DNA of 32,927 nucleotides, taken from contig JAGQNP010000007.1 in NCBI GenBank assembly GCA_020428005.1, positions 1-32,927 on the forward strand, given 5' to 3'. Under the pieces are notes generated by a model, which was not told where the DNA came from, made no database searches, and saw nothing but the letters and a program-made list of their open reading frames with translations. This document shows, one piece after another, positions 20,983 through 28,607 of the stretch. The stretch comes from Candidatus Saccharimonadota bacterium. GTDB taxonomy: Bacteria; Patescibacteriota; Saccharimonadia; Saccharimonadales; JACQNP01. Within the stretch, counting starts at the first letter, position 1, and the number at the start of each line of letters is the position of its first letter. Position numbers and translations under genes: made by a program.

Positions 20983-21381
20983 ATGCAAGACTCGATATTT
21001 AGTAAAATTATTAGGGGAGATATCCCCTGTCACAAAGTATATGAAGACGATAAGACATTCGCTTTTTTGGACATACACCCGATTCAACCAGGCCATGTAC
21101 TAGTAGTGCCTAAAAATCAGGTGGGATTTGTTTGGGATATGGAAAGCCAAGATTATCAAGCGCTTATGAAAACTGTTCAAAAAGTAGGGAGTAGGCTACG
21201 TGAAGTCATGGCAGAAAAAGATCGAGTTGGCGTGATGATTGAGGGCTTAGATGTTGCCGACCATGCTCATGTTAAAGTGTTTCCATTCAGTACAGCAGAA
21301 GAATATAGAAACGTGCCCGATATGGGAATCGAACCAGACCATGAAGCCCTAGCAGAAATCGCCAAAAAGTTAGCGTTCTAG
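20983..21381 (+). CDS. HIT-family protein
   Basis: The 132-residue product starts MQDSIFSKIIRGDIPCHKVY, has AFLDIHPIQPGHVLVVPK, and carries the family motif in ADHAHVKVFP. Hint-type HIT proteins hydrolyse nucleoside phosphoramidates or adenylates through the middle His of H-x-H-x-H. Here the first two His are kept and the third position is Lys. The start 20983 is set by the -10 spacing and by alignment to the usual N-terminus; the in-frame ATG at 20950 is too early. Confidence 0.92.
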   Translation: MQDSIFSKIIRGDIPCHKVYEDDKTFAFLDIHPIQPGHVLVVPKNQVGFVWDMESQDYQALMKTVQKVGSRLREVMAEKDRVGVMIEGLDVADHAHVKVFPFSTAEEYRNVPDMGIEPDHEALAEIAKKLAF

Positions 21382-21386
21382 TCTGA

Positions 21387-21392
21387 TACAAT
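21387..21392 (+). promoter_or_regulatory. -10 element predicting a leaderless mRNA
   Basis: TACAAT, 6 nt before ATG 21399. Confidence 0.55.
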
Positions 21393-21398
21393 AAGCTT

Positions 21399-21572
21399 AT
21401 GTCAAATGTTTTAGTAGCGTTTTTGATTGGTGTTGGTTTTGCCGGTTGGGTCTATTCCAAGATACAACGTCAAACTGGTGGTAATACTCAGACTTCCCTA
21501 ATTGCAGCAGGTGCATCGGGGTTTGTAGCATTCTTGCTCATGTGGATGATCATGGGCATGATTAGCGGTTAG
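21399..21572 (+). CDS. Small two-helix membrane protein (57 aa)
   Basis: The product begins MSNVLVAFLIGVGFAGWVYS and has a short basic loop (KIQRQTGGNTQ) and a second helix (LIAAGASGFVAFLLMWMIMG). Two helices, a positive loop, a -10 at the standard 6-nt distance and the empty neighbouring space support a real gene. Function unknown. Confidence 0.72.
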   Translation: MSNVLVAFLIGVGFAGWVYSKIQRQTGGNTQTSLIAAGASGFVAFLLMWMIMGMISG

Positions 21573-21635
21573 TTACCTAGCCTTTTACTGCTAGTTATAC
21601 TTCGTTTTTCAATAAAAATTGGTATTATATTGCTA

Positions 21636-22490
21636 ATGGGTGGAGAAAAAGCAGAAGTTGAGTTAGGTAAGCGTTTACAAATAGCACGCCAAAAAGCTGG
21701 ATTAACTCAGCAAGAAATGTGCCAAAAAGCTGGATTGTCTTATTCGACATTGGCTAAAATTGAGCGTGGTGCAATAAAATCACCGTCTATTTTTACAATA
21801 CAAAACATCGCAACCACACTTGGAATTAGTATTAATGAATTACTAGGGCTAGAGTCAACTAACTCAGTAAGTGATAAAAAAACATCGAAGAGTGGTGTTA
21901 AGTTTGTATATTTTGATATCAATGGTTGTTTAGTACGATTTTTCCATCGTGCGTTCGGCAAACTTTCATTTGATTCGGGTGTTCAAGCAGATCTAATTGA
22001 GACAACTTTCTGGCATTATAACGATGCTGTTTGTCGTGGCGAACTATCAATGTCGGAGTTTAACAAGTTGTTTGCTAATAAACTTCATATGCCAAACATG
22101 GATTGGATGGATTACTACCTCGAGGCTATTGACCCAATCGATGATATGAAAGATTTAGTTATATGGGTATCAAAAAACTACGGAGTCGGTCTTCTCAGCA
22201 ACATAATGCCAGGATTTATTGACAAGATGCTTGAACTTAAACTATTACCAGATGCCAAGTATGATTCAATTGTTGATTCGTCTGTTGTTGGGGCTATCAA
22301 GCCTGAACAGAAAATATATGAAATAGCTCAAGAGCAGAGTGGCAATATGCCCTCAGAAATACTGCTTGTTGATGACTCAAGGTCAAATCTAATGGCTGCA
22401 GAGAAGATGGGTTGGCACGTGCTTTGGTTCGATGATTATCGACCAGAGGAAAGTTCTGAAAAAATTAAAACAGCTCTAGAGTTTATTTAG
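21636..22490 (+). CDS. XRE-type HTH fused to a HAD-like hydrolase domain
   Basis: The 284-residue product has an N-terminal XRE/Cro helix-turn-helix (about 10-70; GLTQQEMCQKAGLSYSTLAK then IERG) and a C-terminal HAD domain. Motif I is VYFDINGCLV, motif II LLSN, motif III the Lys in GAIKPEQKIYE, and motif IV LLVDDSRSNL. In motif I the nucleophile Asp is kept, but the +2 acid/base Asp is Asn. HAD phosphatases need that Asp for turnover, so this may bind or slowly process a phosphorylated ligand and pass the signal to the DNA-binding domain (inference). TATTAT 7 nt before ATG 21636 suggests a leaderless mRNA. It overlaps the valS end by 4 nt. Confidence 0.88.
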   Translation: MGGEKAEVELGKRLQIARQKAGLTQQEMCQKAGLSYSTLAKIERGAIKSPSIFTIQNIATTLGISINELLGLESTNSVSDKKTSKSGVKFVYFDINGCLVRFFHRAFGKLSFDSGVQADLIETTFWHYNDAVCRGELSMSEFNKLFANKLHMPNMDWMDYYLEAIDPIDDMKDLVIWVSKNYGVGLLSNIMPGFIDKMLELKLLPDAKYDSIVDSSVVGAIKPEQKIYEIAQEQSGNMPSEILLVDDSRSNLMAAEKMGWHVLWFDDYRPEESSEKIKTALEFI

Positions 22491-25063
22491 GTATTAGTTT
22501 TTCCGAATCGTTTGGATTCTTCGGCTAGTTTAGCAAGAAACGCTTTTGCTTCTTCTAGCTGCGATTTTGTTTCGTCGACTAGCTTCTTTGGCGCCTTTTT
22601 TATGTAAGACTTGTTTTCCAACCTAGACTCTAATTGCTTGATAATCTGTTTTTGTTCGGATTGTTTTTGCTCTAACTTTACTAAAAAGTTCTGAATTGTT
22701 TCTTGGTCTACATCAAGCCAGCACTTTAGCTTGGTGGAGGTAAGATGAAGACCTCTGCCTGCCTCTACCTCCTTTACATTAGATACTTTAGCCATAGCGC
22801 AGATCAAAGATCCGTGTTCATTCAGAAACTTCTCGCCACCATGGTATAGATTAATCTCGCCCTTAAGGTGCATTTCCGAGCGTATGTATCGAATCTCTGT
22901 GACAATTGACTTAATAATCTCAAAATTTTCTACAGCAGCTTTGTTGTATTTAGGTGCAGATGGCCATTCACTAATCGCTAATATGCTATCGTCTTCCCAT
23001 TTAAAAGTTTGCCAAATAGTTTCAGTTACAAAAGGCGCAAATGGATGTGCTAACTTTAGTATTGTCTCTAGAATGTATCCTAAAATGCTGCTATTGGCAC
23101 TTCCCTTACTTGCTTCAATATACCAATCTGCAACGTCATCCCAGACTGTATGATAAACGGTATCATAGGCTTCATTGAACTTGTTATTCTCTAAATAAAA
23201 TGATGTCTTTTCTATAGAATGTTGTAACTTGCTCAACACCCAATGATCGGCAATAGTTTCTGCTTTCGGGCTGACTCGTAAATGTGATTTGTCGCCAACC
23301 TTATCTTCGATGAATCTAGCTATATTCCACAATTTGTTACAAAAATTTCTGGCGCCAACGAGCTTGCTTGGGTCAAACGGTCGGTTATTCCCGGCTGTCT
23401 CATTGGCAATCATACCCATACGAAATGCGTCAGTTCCGAATTCCTGGATTTTTTCCATTGGGTCGATGACATTCCCTTTACTTTTGCTCATTTTGGCTCC
23501 ATGCTCATCTTGTACAAGTCCATGCAAGTAGACAGCTTCAAAAGGTATCGTGTCGGTAACATAAAGCCCAAGCATGATCATTCGACTAACCCATGGGAAA
23601 AGAATGTCGGCTCCTGTTTCCATCAGACTAAGAGGATAGAACTTTTTAAAATCTTCGCCATCTGGATAATCTAAGGTAGAGTATGGCCAGCTTGAACTAG
23701 AAAACCAAGTATCAAAAACATCGGGGTCTCGAACATATTTTTTGCCATCAACAACAATGATTTCCTGGTCGACTCTAGTGTCAAAGATCCAGTGTTCTGG
23801 ATCTTCCTGACTTTGAAATGCTGGAATTGGAATACCCCAAGCAATTTGCCTACTAATATTCCAATCTTTCAAACCTTCTAAATATTCAATAAGCTGCTTT
23901 TTCTTCGAGCTAGGATAAAATTTTATCTTGTCGTCCCTAAGAACTTTAATGGCACGTGTTGCTAGTGGCTTCATGGTAATGAACCATTGCTCCCTAAGAA
24001 GAGGCTCGATAACAGTACCGCACTTATAACAGTGCCCAACACTGTGAGGATGATCTTTAACTTCTTCTAATAGTCCCTGCTCTTTCAGGTCATCAACAAC
24101 TGCTTTTCTAGCATCTGCAACGGTTAGTCCTCGGTATTTTTCTGGTGTTTGATGAGTCATTTTACCTTCATGATCAATAACGGAAATCATTGGTAAATCA
24201 TGTCGCAAAGCGGCGTCATAATCATTTGGGTCATGAGCAGGAGTAATCTTAACTGCACCAGTACCGAATTCCACATCAACAAAACCATCAGCAATTATTG
24301 GTATTTCCCTGTTAGTTAATGGTAATTTTATTGTTTTACCAACATAATTTTTGTACCTTTTGTCCTTCGGGTTGACAGCAACAGCGGTATCACCAAGCAT
24401 AGTTTCAGGACGGGTTGTAGCAACTGTGAGATTTCCAGAGCCATCAGTTAACGGATACTTGATACTCCAAATATGTCCAGGCACATCCTTGTAGGCGACT
24501 TCAATGTCGGCAAATCCGGTGCCATGATGAGTGCAGAAATTAACCAGTCTTTCGCCTCTGTAAACAAGGCCTTCATCCCACATTTTTTTGAATGTCTCGT
24601 AAGTTCTTTTGATAATTTTTTCATCGAGCGTAAATACGTAACGGCTCCAATCCACACTATCACCTAACTTGCGGAACTGAGTTTCGTAATTATCACGATT
24701 TTCTGCCACAAAGTCCCAAATTTGAGAGTAGAGTTCTTCCCTATTGAAATCAAAACGACTCTTTCCCTGTTCTGCCAGTTTCTTTTCGTATACAACTTGG
24801 GTTTCAAAACCTGCGTGATCGGCTCCTGGTAGCAATAATGAAGCCTCGCCTTTCATGCGATGATACCGGACTGCTATGTCCATTATGGTGTGGTTTAGTC
24901 CGTGTCCAAGATGCAGATTACCATTTGCATTTGGAGGTGGGACCACTATGCTATAGCTATTATCGCTACCTCTGTTTTTTGGTTTAAAAATTTCAGCTTT
25001 TTCCCAGAGTTCATAAATATCATTCTCATATTCATGTGGTTCATAAACCTTTGGAAGTTTCAT
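22487..25063 (-). CDS. valS: Valyl-tRNA synthetase
   Basis: The 858-residue class I enzyme charges tRNA-Val with valine. HLGH lies at residues 51-54 and KMSKS in the segment GAKMSKSKGNVIDP. The CP1 editing domain is shown by TTRPETMLGDTAVAV and AHDPNDYDAA, which removes mischarged Thr. A CYKCGTVIEP zinc-like element and a C-terminal coiled coil of about 70 residues (QKQIIKQLESRLENK region) are both typical of ValRS. AGGGA precedes ATG 25063. A short Val-rich leader frame stands upstream. Confidence 0.97.
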   Translation of the reverse strand: MKLPKVYEPHEYENDIYELWEKAEIFKPKNRGSDNSYSIVVPPPNANGNLHLGHGLNHTIMDIAVRYHRMKGEASLLLPGADHAGFETQVVYEKKLAEQGKSRFDFNREELYSQIWDFVAENRDNYETQFRKLGDSVDWSRYVFTLDEKIIKRTYETFKKMWDEGLVYRGERLVNFCTHHGTGFADIEVAYKDVPGHIWSIKYPLTDGSGNLTVATTRPETMLGDTAVAVNPKDKRYKNYVGKTIKLPLTNREIPIIADGFVDVEFGTGAVKITPAHDPNDYDAALRHDLPMISVIDHEGKMTHQTPEKYRGLTVADARKAVVDDLKEQGLLEEVKDHPHSVGHCYKCGTVIEPLLREQWFITMKPLATRAIKVLRDDKIKFYPSSKKKQLIEYLEGLKDWNISRQIAWGIPIPAFQSQEDPEHWIFDTRVDQEIIVVDGKKYVRDPDVFDTWFSSSSWPYSTLDYPDGEDFKKFYPLSLMETGADILFPWVSRMIMLGLYVTDTIPFEAVYLHGLVQDEHGAKMSKSKGNVIDPMEKIQEFGTDAFRMGMIANETAGNNRPFDPSKLVGARNFCNKLWNIARFIEDKVGDKSHLRVSPKAETIADHWVLSKLQHSIEKTSFYLENNKFNEAYDTVYHTVWDDVADWYIEASKGSANSSILGYILETILKLAHPFAPFVTETIWQTFKWEDDSILAISEWPSAPKYNKAAVENFEIIKSIVTEIRYIRSEMHLKGEINLYHGGEKFLNEHGSLICAMAKVSNVKEVEAGRGLHLTSTKLKCWLDVDQETIQNFLVKLEQKQSEQKQIIKQLESRLENKSYIKKAPKKLVDETKSQLEEAKAFLAKLAEESKRFGKTNT

Positions 25064-25116
25064 ATGTTTCCCTGCTCTATTTCAGATTAAATTTATTAGT
25101 TTTAGATAAAAGAAAA

Positions 25117-25179
25117 TTACTTGCCCGAAGGCACATTGCCTCGAACTGAACCAGATACAAGATAAACTAACATTTTCAT
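25117..25179 (-). CDS. Val-rich leader peptide before valS (20 aa)
   Basis: ATG 25179 lies 7 nt after a TATAAT and starts a 20-codon frame, MKMLVYLVSGSVRGNVPSGK. Four of its codons are valine (GTT, GTA, GTT, GTG). The frame ends next to a UUCG hairpin and about 50 nt before valS. A leader peptide rich in the cognate amino acid of the downstream synthetase is the hallmark of ribosome-mediated attenuation. It is short, so chance must be considered. Confidence 0.5.
   Translation of the reverse strand: MKMLVYLVSGSVRGNVPSGK
25122..25142 (-). promoter_or_regulatory. Alternative hairpins in the valS leader
   Basis: On the minus strand GAGGCA (25142-25137) can pair with TGCCTT (25133-25128) around ATG, or TGCC (25133-25130) can pair with GGCA (25125-25122) around a TTCG tetraloop. 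The two exclude each other. AATTTTCTTTT follows the second after 4 nt. Both overlap the last codons of the leader peptide, so ribosome position could choose between them. Confidence 0.4.
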
Positions 25180-25186
25180 CACAACG

Positions 25187-25216
25187 ATTATAACACCTTA
25201 CAAATATTCTTACTAA
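25187..25216 (-). promoter_or_regulatory. Promoter of the valS leader
   Basis: Minus strand TTAGTA (25216-25211), an 18-bp spacer and a consensus TATAAT (25192-25187). Confidence 0.6.
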
Positions 25217-25225
25217 TCTGTTTGT

Positions 25226-25237
25226 TTTCACGTGAAA
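25226..25237. promoter_or_regulatory. Palindrome 1, operator-like
   Basis: TTTCACGTGAAA, a perfect 12-bp palindrome 10 bp upstream of the valS-leader -35. Confidence 0.5.
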
Positions 25238-25259
25238 TTCGACAACTAAACACAATACT

Positions 25260-25271
25260 TTTCATGTGAAA
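25260..25271. promoter_or_regulatory. Palindrome 2, operator-like
   Basis: TTTCATGTGAAA matches palindrome 1 at 11 of 12 bases, with centres 34 bp apart, roughly three helical turns. Confidence 0.45.
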
Positions 25272-25381
25272 GCCTTCTGCTTAATTCTCGACTGATCGTT
25301 TGTTTTAGAAGGTACAAATTCCCACCACAAACGTTTTTGTTTTCATAAGCATTATAGTACTTGCCTTACAGAGGTACAATA

Positions 25382-25410
25382 TTGACATATTCTTGCACCA
25401 GTGTTAAAAT
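25382..25410 (+). promoter_or_regulatory. Near-consensus promoter of the archaemetzincin-like gene
   Basis: A perfect TTGACA at 25382-25387, a 17-bp spacer and TAAAAT at 25405-25410; the start is near 25417. Confidence 0.8.
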
Positions 25411-25443
25411 AACCAACAATAATATAGAGAAGTAATACTGATC

Positions 25444-26058
25444 ATGAATGTACGCATTGCAGCAGATGCTGAGGTTTTACAGCAAAACCCTGAAAGTGTA
25501 ACAGCAACTTGTGCTGGCATTGGGGATGTCCTAAGGGTTTCAGGGCGTGATTATATGTTCGATCAAGACTTTTTGTCTCAGGCAGAAAGTCTATCGTTTG
25601 TAGAACAGCATAGCTCGGGTTCAACAGGCCAAGTTGATGCAGACCAGTTTTTTATGAATATTAGAGAGCTTGCTGACGCTCAGGAGCCTCTTTTTGTATT
25701 ATTGAGTAAAGATCTTAGGGCCGAGGGTACTAATTTTATATTTGGCTTTGGTATTAAAGAGGCAGGTATATGTGTACAGTCACTTTACAGGTATGTTAGA
25801 GAAGTTCGACAAGTTGAGTTACCAGTTATTGTGCGTCATATAGCTAGGCATGAGTTTGGACATATGCTTGGTCTGGACGGGACCTCAATTCGTAATCAAG
25901 ACACGAGAGGCGGATTGTATCGGGGACATTGCGCTAACGACTGTACTATGCAGCAAGTTATGACCGTAGTAGAAGCGAATCAGAGAGCCCAACGTTTACA
26001 GACGCGACCAAACGCAGGATTTTGCAGTGGTTGTGTTGAAGTACTCCAATCACATTGA
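25444..26058 (+). CDS. Archaemetzincin-like zinc protease with a displaced third ligand
   Basis: The 204-residue product holds the metzincin start HEFGHMLG (His136, Glu137, His140, Gly143), then GHCANDCTMQ (162-171) and a C-terminal CSGC (194-197). Archaemetzincins read HExxHxxGxxHC-x4-C-x-M ... CxxC. All these parts are present in order, but about 16 residues (LDGTSIRNQDTRGGLYRG) separate the Gly from the HC. His162 may still be the third zinc ligand after a loop insertion. There is no signal peptide, so it is probably cytoplasmic. Its end overlaps tsaD by 9 bp. Confidence 0.8.
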   Translation: MNVRIAADAEVLQQNPESVTATCAGIGDVLRVSGRDYMFDQDFLSQAESLSFVEQHSSGSTGQVDADQFFMNIRELADAQEPLFVLLSKDLRAEGTNFIFGFGIKEAGICVQSLYRYVREVRQVELPVIVRHIARHEFGHMLGLDGTSIRNQDTRGGLYRGHCANDCTMQQVMTVVEANQRAQRLQTRPNAGFCSGCVEVLQSH

Positions 26059-27111
26059 TAAGTTTGGATTTGGGATCAGAGAGTAGGGGTCGGCGGCTGG
26101 CTGGTTTAGCGTAGCTTTGTAGCAACCCAGCGTGGCGACCATGGCACCATTATCAGTGCAGAGTTTCATATCTGTATAGTCAATAGAGCAGGGGAGTCTT
26201 TCGGCGAGTTGCTTGCGTAGTTCAGGGCTAGCCGCCACGCCTCCACCAATAACAACTGACTTTGGTTTAAACTCTTCAAAGGCTAACACGGTTTTATCAA
26301 CGACTGTTTCCGTAGCAACACGTTGGAAACTAGCTGCTATATTTGCTTTCTGAGCCTCTGAGAGTCGCTCTGCTAGTTTATGTGATGGAAATGTGTGATC
26401 TTCACCTATTTCTGTCTGAGCAGTCCTTAAAACGGCTGTTTTTACGCCGCTAAAGCTGAAATCATATTTTCCTGGCATCTTTGCCTTAGGGAAATTGAAT
26501 GATTCCGGATCTCCATTAAGAGCCTTTTTACCAACACTAGGCCCTCCGGGGTAGGGAAGTCCCAGAATCTTTGCAACCTTATCGAAAGCTTCACCTATAG
26601 CATCATCGTGAGTTTGTCCCAGCAGTTTGTAGTCGAAGTGATCACGCCAAAGGACTAACTGAGAATGACCGCCGGACACAATCAAGCCAAGCATCGGGAA
26701 TTCAGGCTGTTTTTTTGGCAATACAAAATCAGCCAAAGGAGTTTCGGTTAAAAAGTTGGCGTAAATATGACCCTCGACGTGATTAATAGCATATAAGGGT
26801 TTTTCTTTGGTTATAGCCAGTGTTCGCGCTGTCATTACACCTACTAGCAGTGAACCACCAAGTCCTGCGCCATAGGTAACAGCAATGGCGTCAATGTCAT
26901 TCCAAGTACATTTGGCTTGTTCCAAAGCTTGTTCGATGACAGGAGTGATAGATTCAATATGGCTACGAGCGGCTATTTCGGGTACAACTCCGCCGTAAGC
27001 TACGTGTAGATCCAAACTAGTCAGCGTGACAACGGATAGCAATATCTTGCCGTCTTTTACAACTGCGGCACTAGTTTCATCACAGCTAGTTTCTATTCCT
27101 AATACCTTCAC
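26050..27111 (-). CDS. tsaD: tRNA N6-adenosine threonylcarbamoyltransferase TsaD
   Basis: The 353-residue enzyme moves the threonylcarbamoyl group from its adenylate to A37 of ANN-reading tRNAs. It opens MKVLGIETSCDETSAA, has the metal-binding HVEGH near residue 110, IVSGGHSQL, the P-loop-like DDAIGEAFDKVAK, and GGGVAASPELR near the C-terminus. The start GTG 27111 gives the standard N-terminus and has TATCAT 6 nt ahead; the longer frame from 27150 adds unrelated residues. Length is normal. No other TsaB/C/E gene is in the window. Confidence 0.96.
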   Translation of the reverse strand: MKVLGIETSCDETSAAVVKDGKILLSVVTLTSLDLHVAYGGVVPEIAARSHIESITPVIEQALEQAKCTWNDIDAIAVTYGAGLGGSLLVGVMTARTLAITKEKPLYAINHVEGHIYANFLTETPLADFVLPKKQPEFPMLGLIVSGGHSQLVLWRDHFDYKLLGQTHDDAIGEAFDKVAKILGLPYPGGPSVGKKALNGDPESFNFPKAKMPGKYDFSFSGVKTAVLRTAQTEIGEDHTFPSHKLAERLSEAQKANIAASFQRVATETVVDKTVLAFEEFKPKSVVIGGGVAASPELRKQLAERLPCSIDYTDMKLCTDNGAMVATLGCYKATLNQPAADPYSLIPNPNLSM

Positions 27112-27167
27112 CACTGTATGATAACAGAAAATAAAACCAGAACATTGCAAAACTAACCAAAATATGC

Positions 27168-27173
27168 TACAAT
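27168..27173 (+). promoter_or_regulatory. Extended -10 element
   Basis: TGCTACAAT (TGN plus TACAAT). A nearly identical ATATGCTAGAAT lies before the gene at 30228. Confidence 0.5.
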
Positions 27174-27198
27174 GTTCAGGTTAGGTAAAAACAAAAAA

Positions 27199-27918
27199 AT
27201 GCACAATCCAGAAATGTCATCACCAGAATCTTTAGAGGCCCTAGAAGGTCTAGAAGGTTTGAGTGCCCAAGAGATTCAAGAATTAAACCAATTAAATCAG
27301 CAACAAGCAGATGTTTTGAATCCAGGTATGACAAGTACTGACGAAGTCGAGAATGCTAAGTCTGATTTTTCAGTGACAGCGGGACGAAAATTAGAAGGGA
27401 TTGATGGTGAAGCCGTAGATGCCGACGATGAAGAAAAGAGACGATTAGCCGGTGAGTTAACAGGTATAGAAAGCGCAGACAAAACTAAAGTTCACAAACT
27501 TGCCAAACAGTCAGAGTATGTTGTCAAAGAAGCTCTCGGAGGTATTGATATTGATGTCAATAAAGTTGGGGGTAGTAGTGAGCTACTGGCTCAACTTGAA
27601 ACAGATTTTGCCCAAAAAGGGGCTAAACAACAGGAAGCAAGTGGCGCTGCAGAACTGAGCCCAACCCAGGCAAAAGAACTAAGAGACACAGTACTAGAAG
27701 AAACAGCAAGAGAAACCATTAGAGCACTACACGAATCACCTGATGTTAGACAACAATTAATTGAAAATGATCCTGAACTTGCAAGTCACCTTGCTCCGTT
27801 TGAGGCCATCAATGCGCAAAATGATGGTTTAAGCGAATTAGCTGCTAAGCAGGCTGGTGAAGAAATATTTAAGAGCAAGGGTGGCAACTCAGACGTTCAA
27901 CTGCCAAAAGCAGCCTAA
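27199..27918 (+). CDS. Acidic, Gln/Glu-rich protein of unknown function (239 aa)
   Basis: The in-frame ATG at 27172 overlaps the -10, so ATG 27199 is preferred. The product is very acidic and low in hydrophobic and aromatic residues, with SLEALEGLEGLSAQEIQELN at the start and many helix-forming Ala/Glu/Gln stretches. It has no Cys, no membrane helix and no known motif. It looks extended or coiled-coil. Function unknown. Confidence 0.75.
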   Translation: MHNPEMSSPESLEALEGLEGLSAQEIQELNQLNQQQADVLNPGMTSTDEVENAKSDFSVTAGRKLEGIDGEAVDADDEEKRRLAGELTGIESADKTKVHKLAKQSEYVVKEALGGIDIDVNKVGGSSELLAQLETDFAQKGAKQQEASGAAELSPTQAKELRDTVLEETARETIRALHESPDVRQQLIENDPELASHLAPFEAINAQNDGLSELAAKQAGEEIFKSKGGNSDVQLPKAA

Positions 27919-27961
27919 ACTATCATTGTCAAAATCGTACTAAAGTTGTAAAGTAGGTGGA

Positions 27962-28582
27962 ATGTCAGATAGAAAAGGTATATTCGATCGGGCTTTCGAT
28001 TGGATGAGTAGTTCGTTTGAAAGGCTTGAACAAATCGGTCAGTCTAGATCCTCGAACACTGAAATTGTGTTTCGAAATGGGGTTAGTTCTACCCAACTTC
28101 TACGTTTATTTAAGGTTGCTAAAAACGTTGTTGAGTCTAGTGTTTTGTTTGCAGAGCAGGAAGGGGTATGTGTATCTATTGATCCCTACAAATCAGTAGA
28201 TGTAGTTTTTGTTGACCGAGTAGGCTTTCGTGATGTTTTGTCTGGTTGTTGTAGCATAATAGAGCCAAATTTCAGAGGATTTATTGCTCGTAACAGAAGT
28301 CTAGCTGGTACGGCTATTAGGCTAGGTACTTCCGCTGATATTGCTAGCAGTATTTTTATTGGTTCTTATGATATCAATGCCGAATCACCTGTAGCATTCA
28401 CCGATCGTATTTCTATTGATGATAGCGCACCACCTAATCTATTCCATGAAAATGATAGTGGAACCTGCCTTATCCCAAATCAGGAGATTATGGCTGTTAC
28501 CTCAGAACTACTTGGTGCAGTAGCTAGTACTCCAGCAATAAATTTATGTATGGTTGATGGGTACGAAATTAAACCATATTAA
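27962..28582 (+). CDS. Hypothetical protein (206 aa)
   Basis: AGGTGG lies just before ATG 27962. The product is soluble and alternates strands and helices. It has several Cys (SGCCSIIEP, TCLIPNQE), no signal peptide and no family I can name. It is separated from the acidic protein by 43 bp and may be co-transcribed with it. Its last codons overlap the murE promoter region. Confidence 0.65.
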   Translation: MSDRKGIFDRAFDWMSSSFERLEQIGQSRSSNTEIVFRNGVSSTQLLRLFKVAKNVVESSVLFAEQEGVCVSIDPYKSVDVVFVDRVGFRDVLSGCCSIIEPNFRGFIARNRSLAGTAIRLGTSADIASSIFIGSYDINAESPVAFTDRISIDDSAPPNLFHENDSGTCLIPNQEIMAVTSELLGAVASTPAINLCMVDGYEIKPY

Positions 28583-28592
28583 CAAAAATAGC

Positions 28593-28598
28593 TATAAT
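28593..28598 (+). promoter_or_regulatory. -10 element of murE
   Basis: A consensus TATAAT, 9 nt before ATG 28608, leaving a leader of only about 2 nt. Confidence 0.6.
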
Positions 28599-28607
28599 CA
28601 TTTGGGT

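Larger units (their letters stand above)
25064..25443. other. 380-bp region between divergent valS and the archaemetzincin-like gene
   Basis: It holds the valS promoter, leader peptide and hairpins on the minus strand, two TTTCAYGTGAAA palindromes, inverted repeats (CCTTCT 25274-25279 with AGAAGG), and the rightward promoter at 25382. No T-box sequence is recognisable. The part 25272-25380 has no gene that I can support. Confidence 0.6.

Noticed and set aside
25064-25443. T-box riboswitch upstream of valS
   Set aside because: No AGGGTGGNACCGCG-like T-box sequence is present; GGTGGGAATTTGTACC on the minus strand is only a weak resemblance and lies upstream of the promoter.
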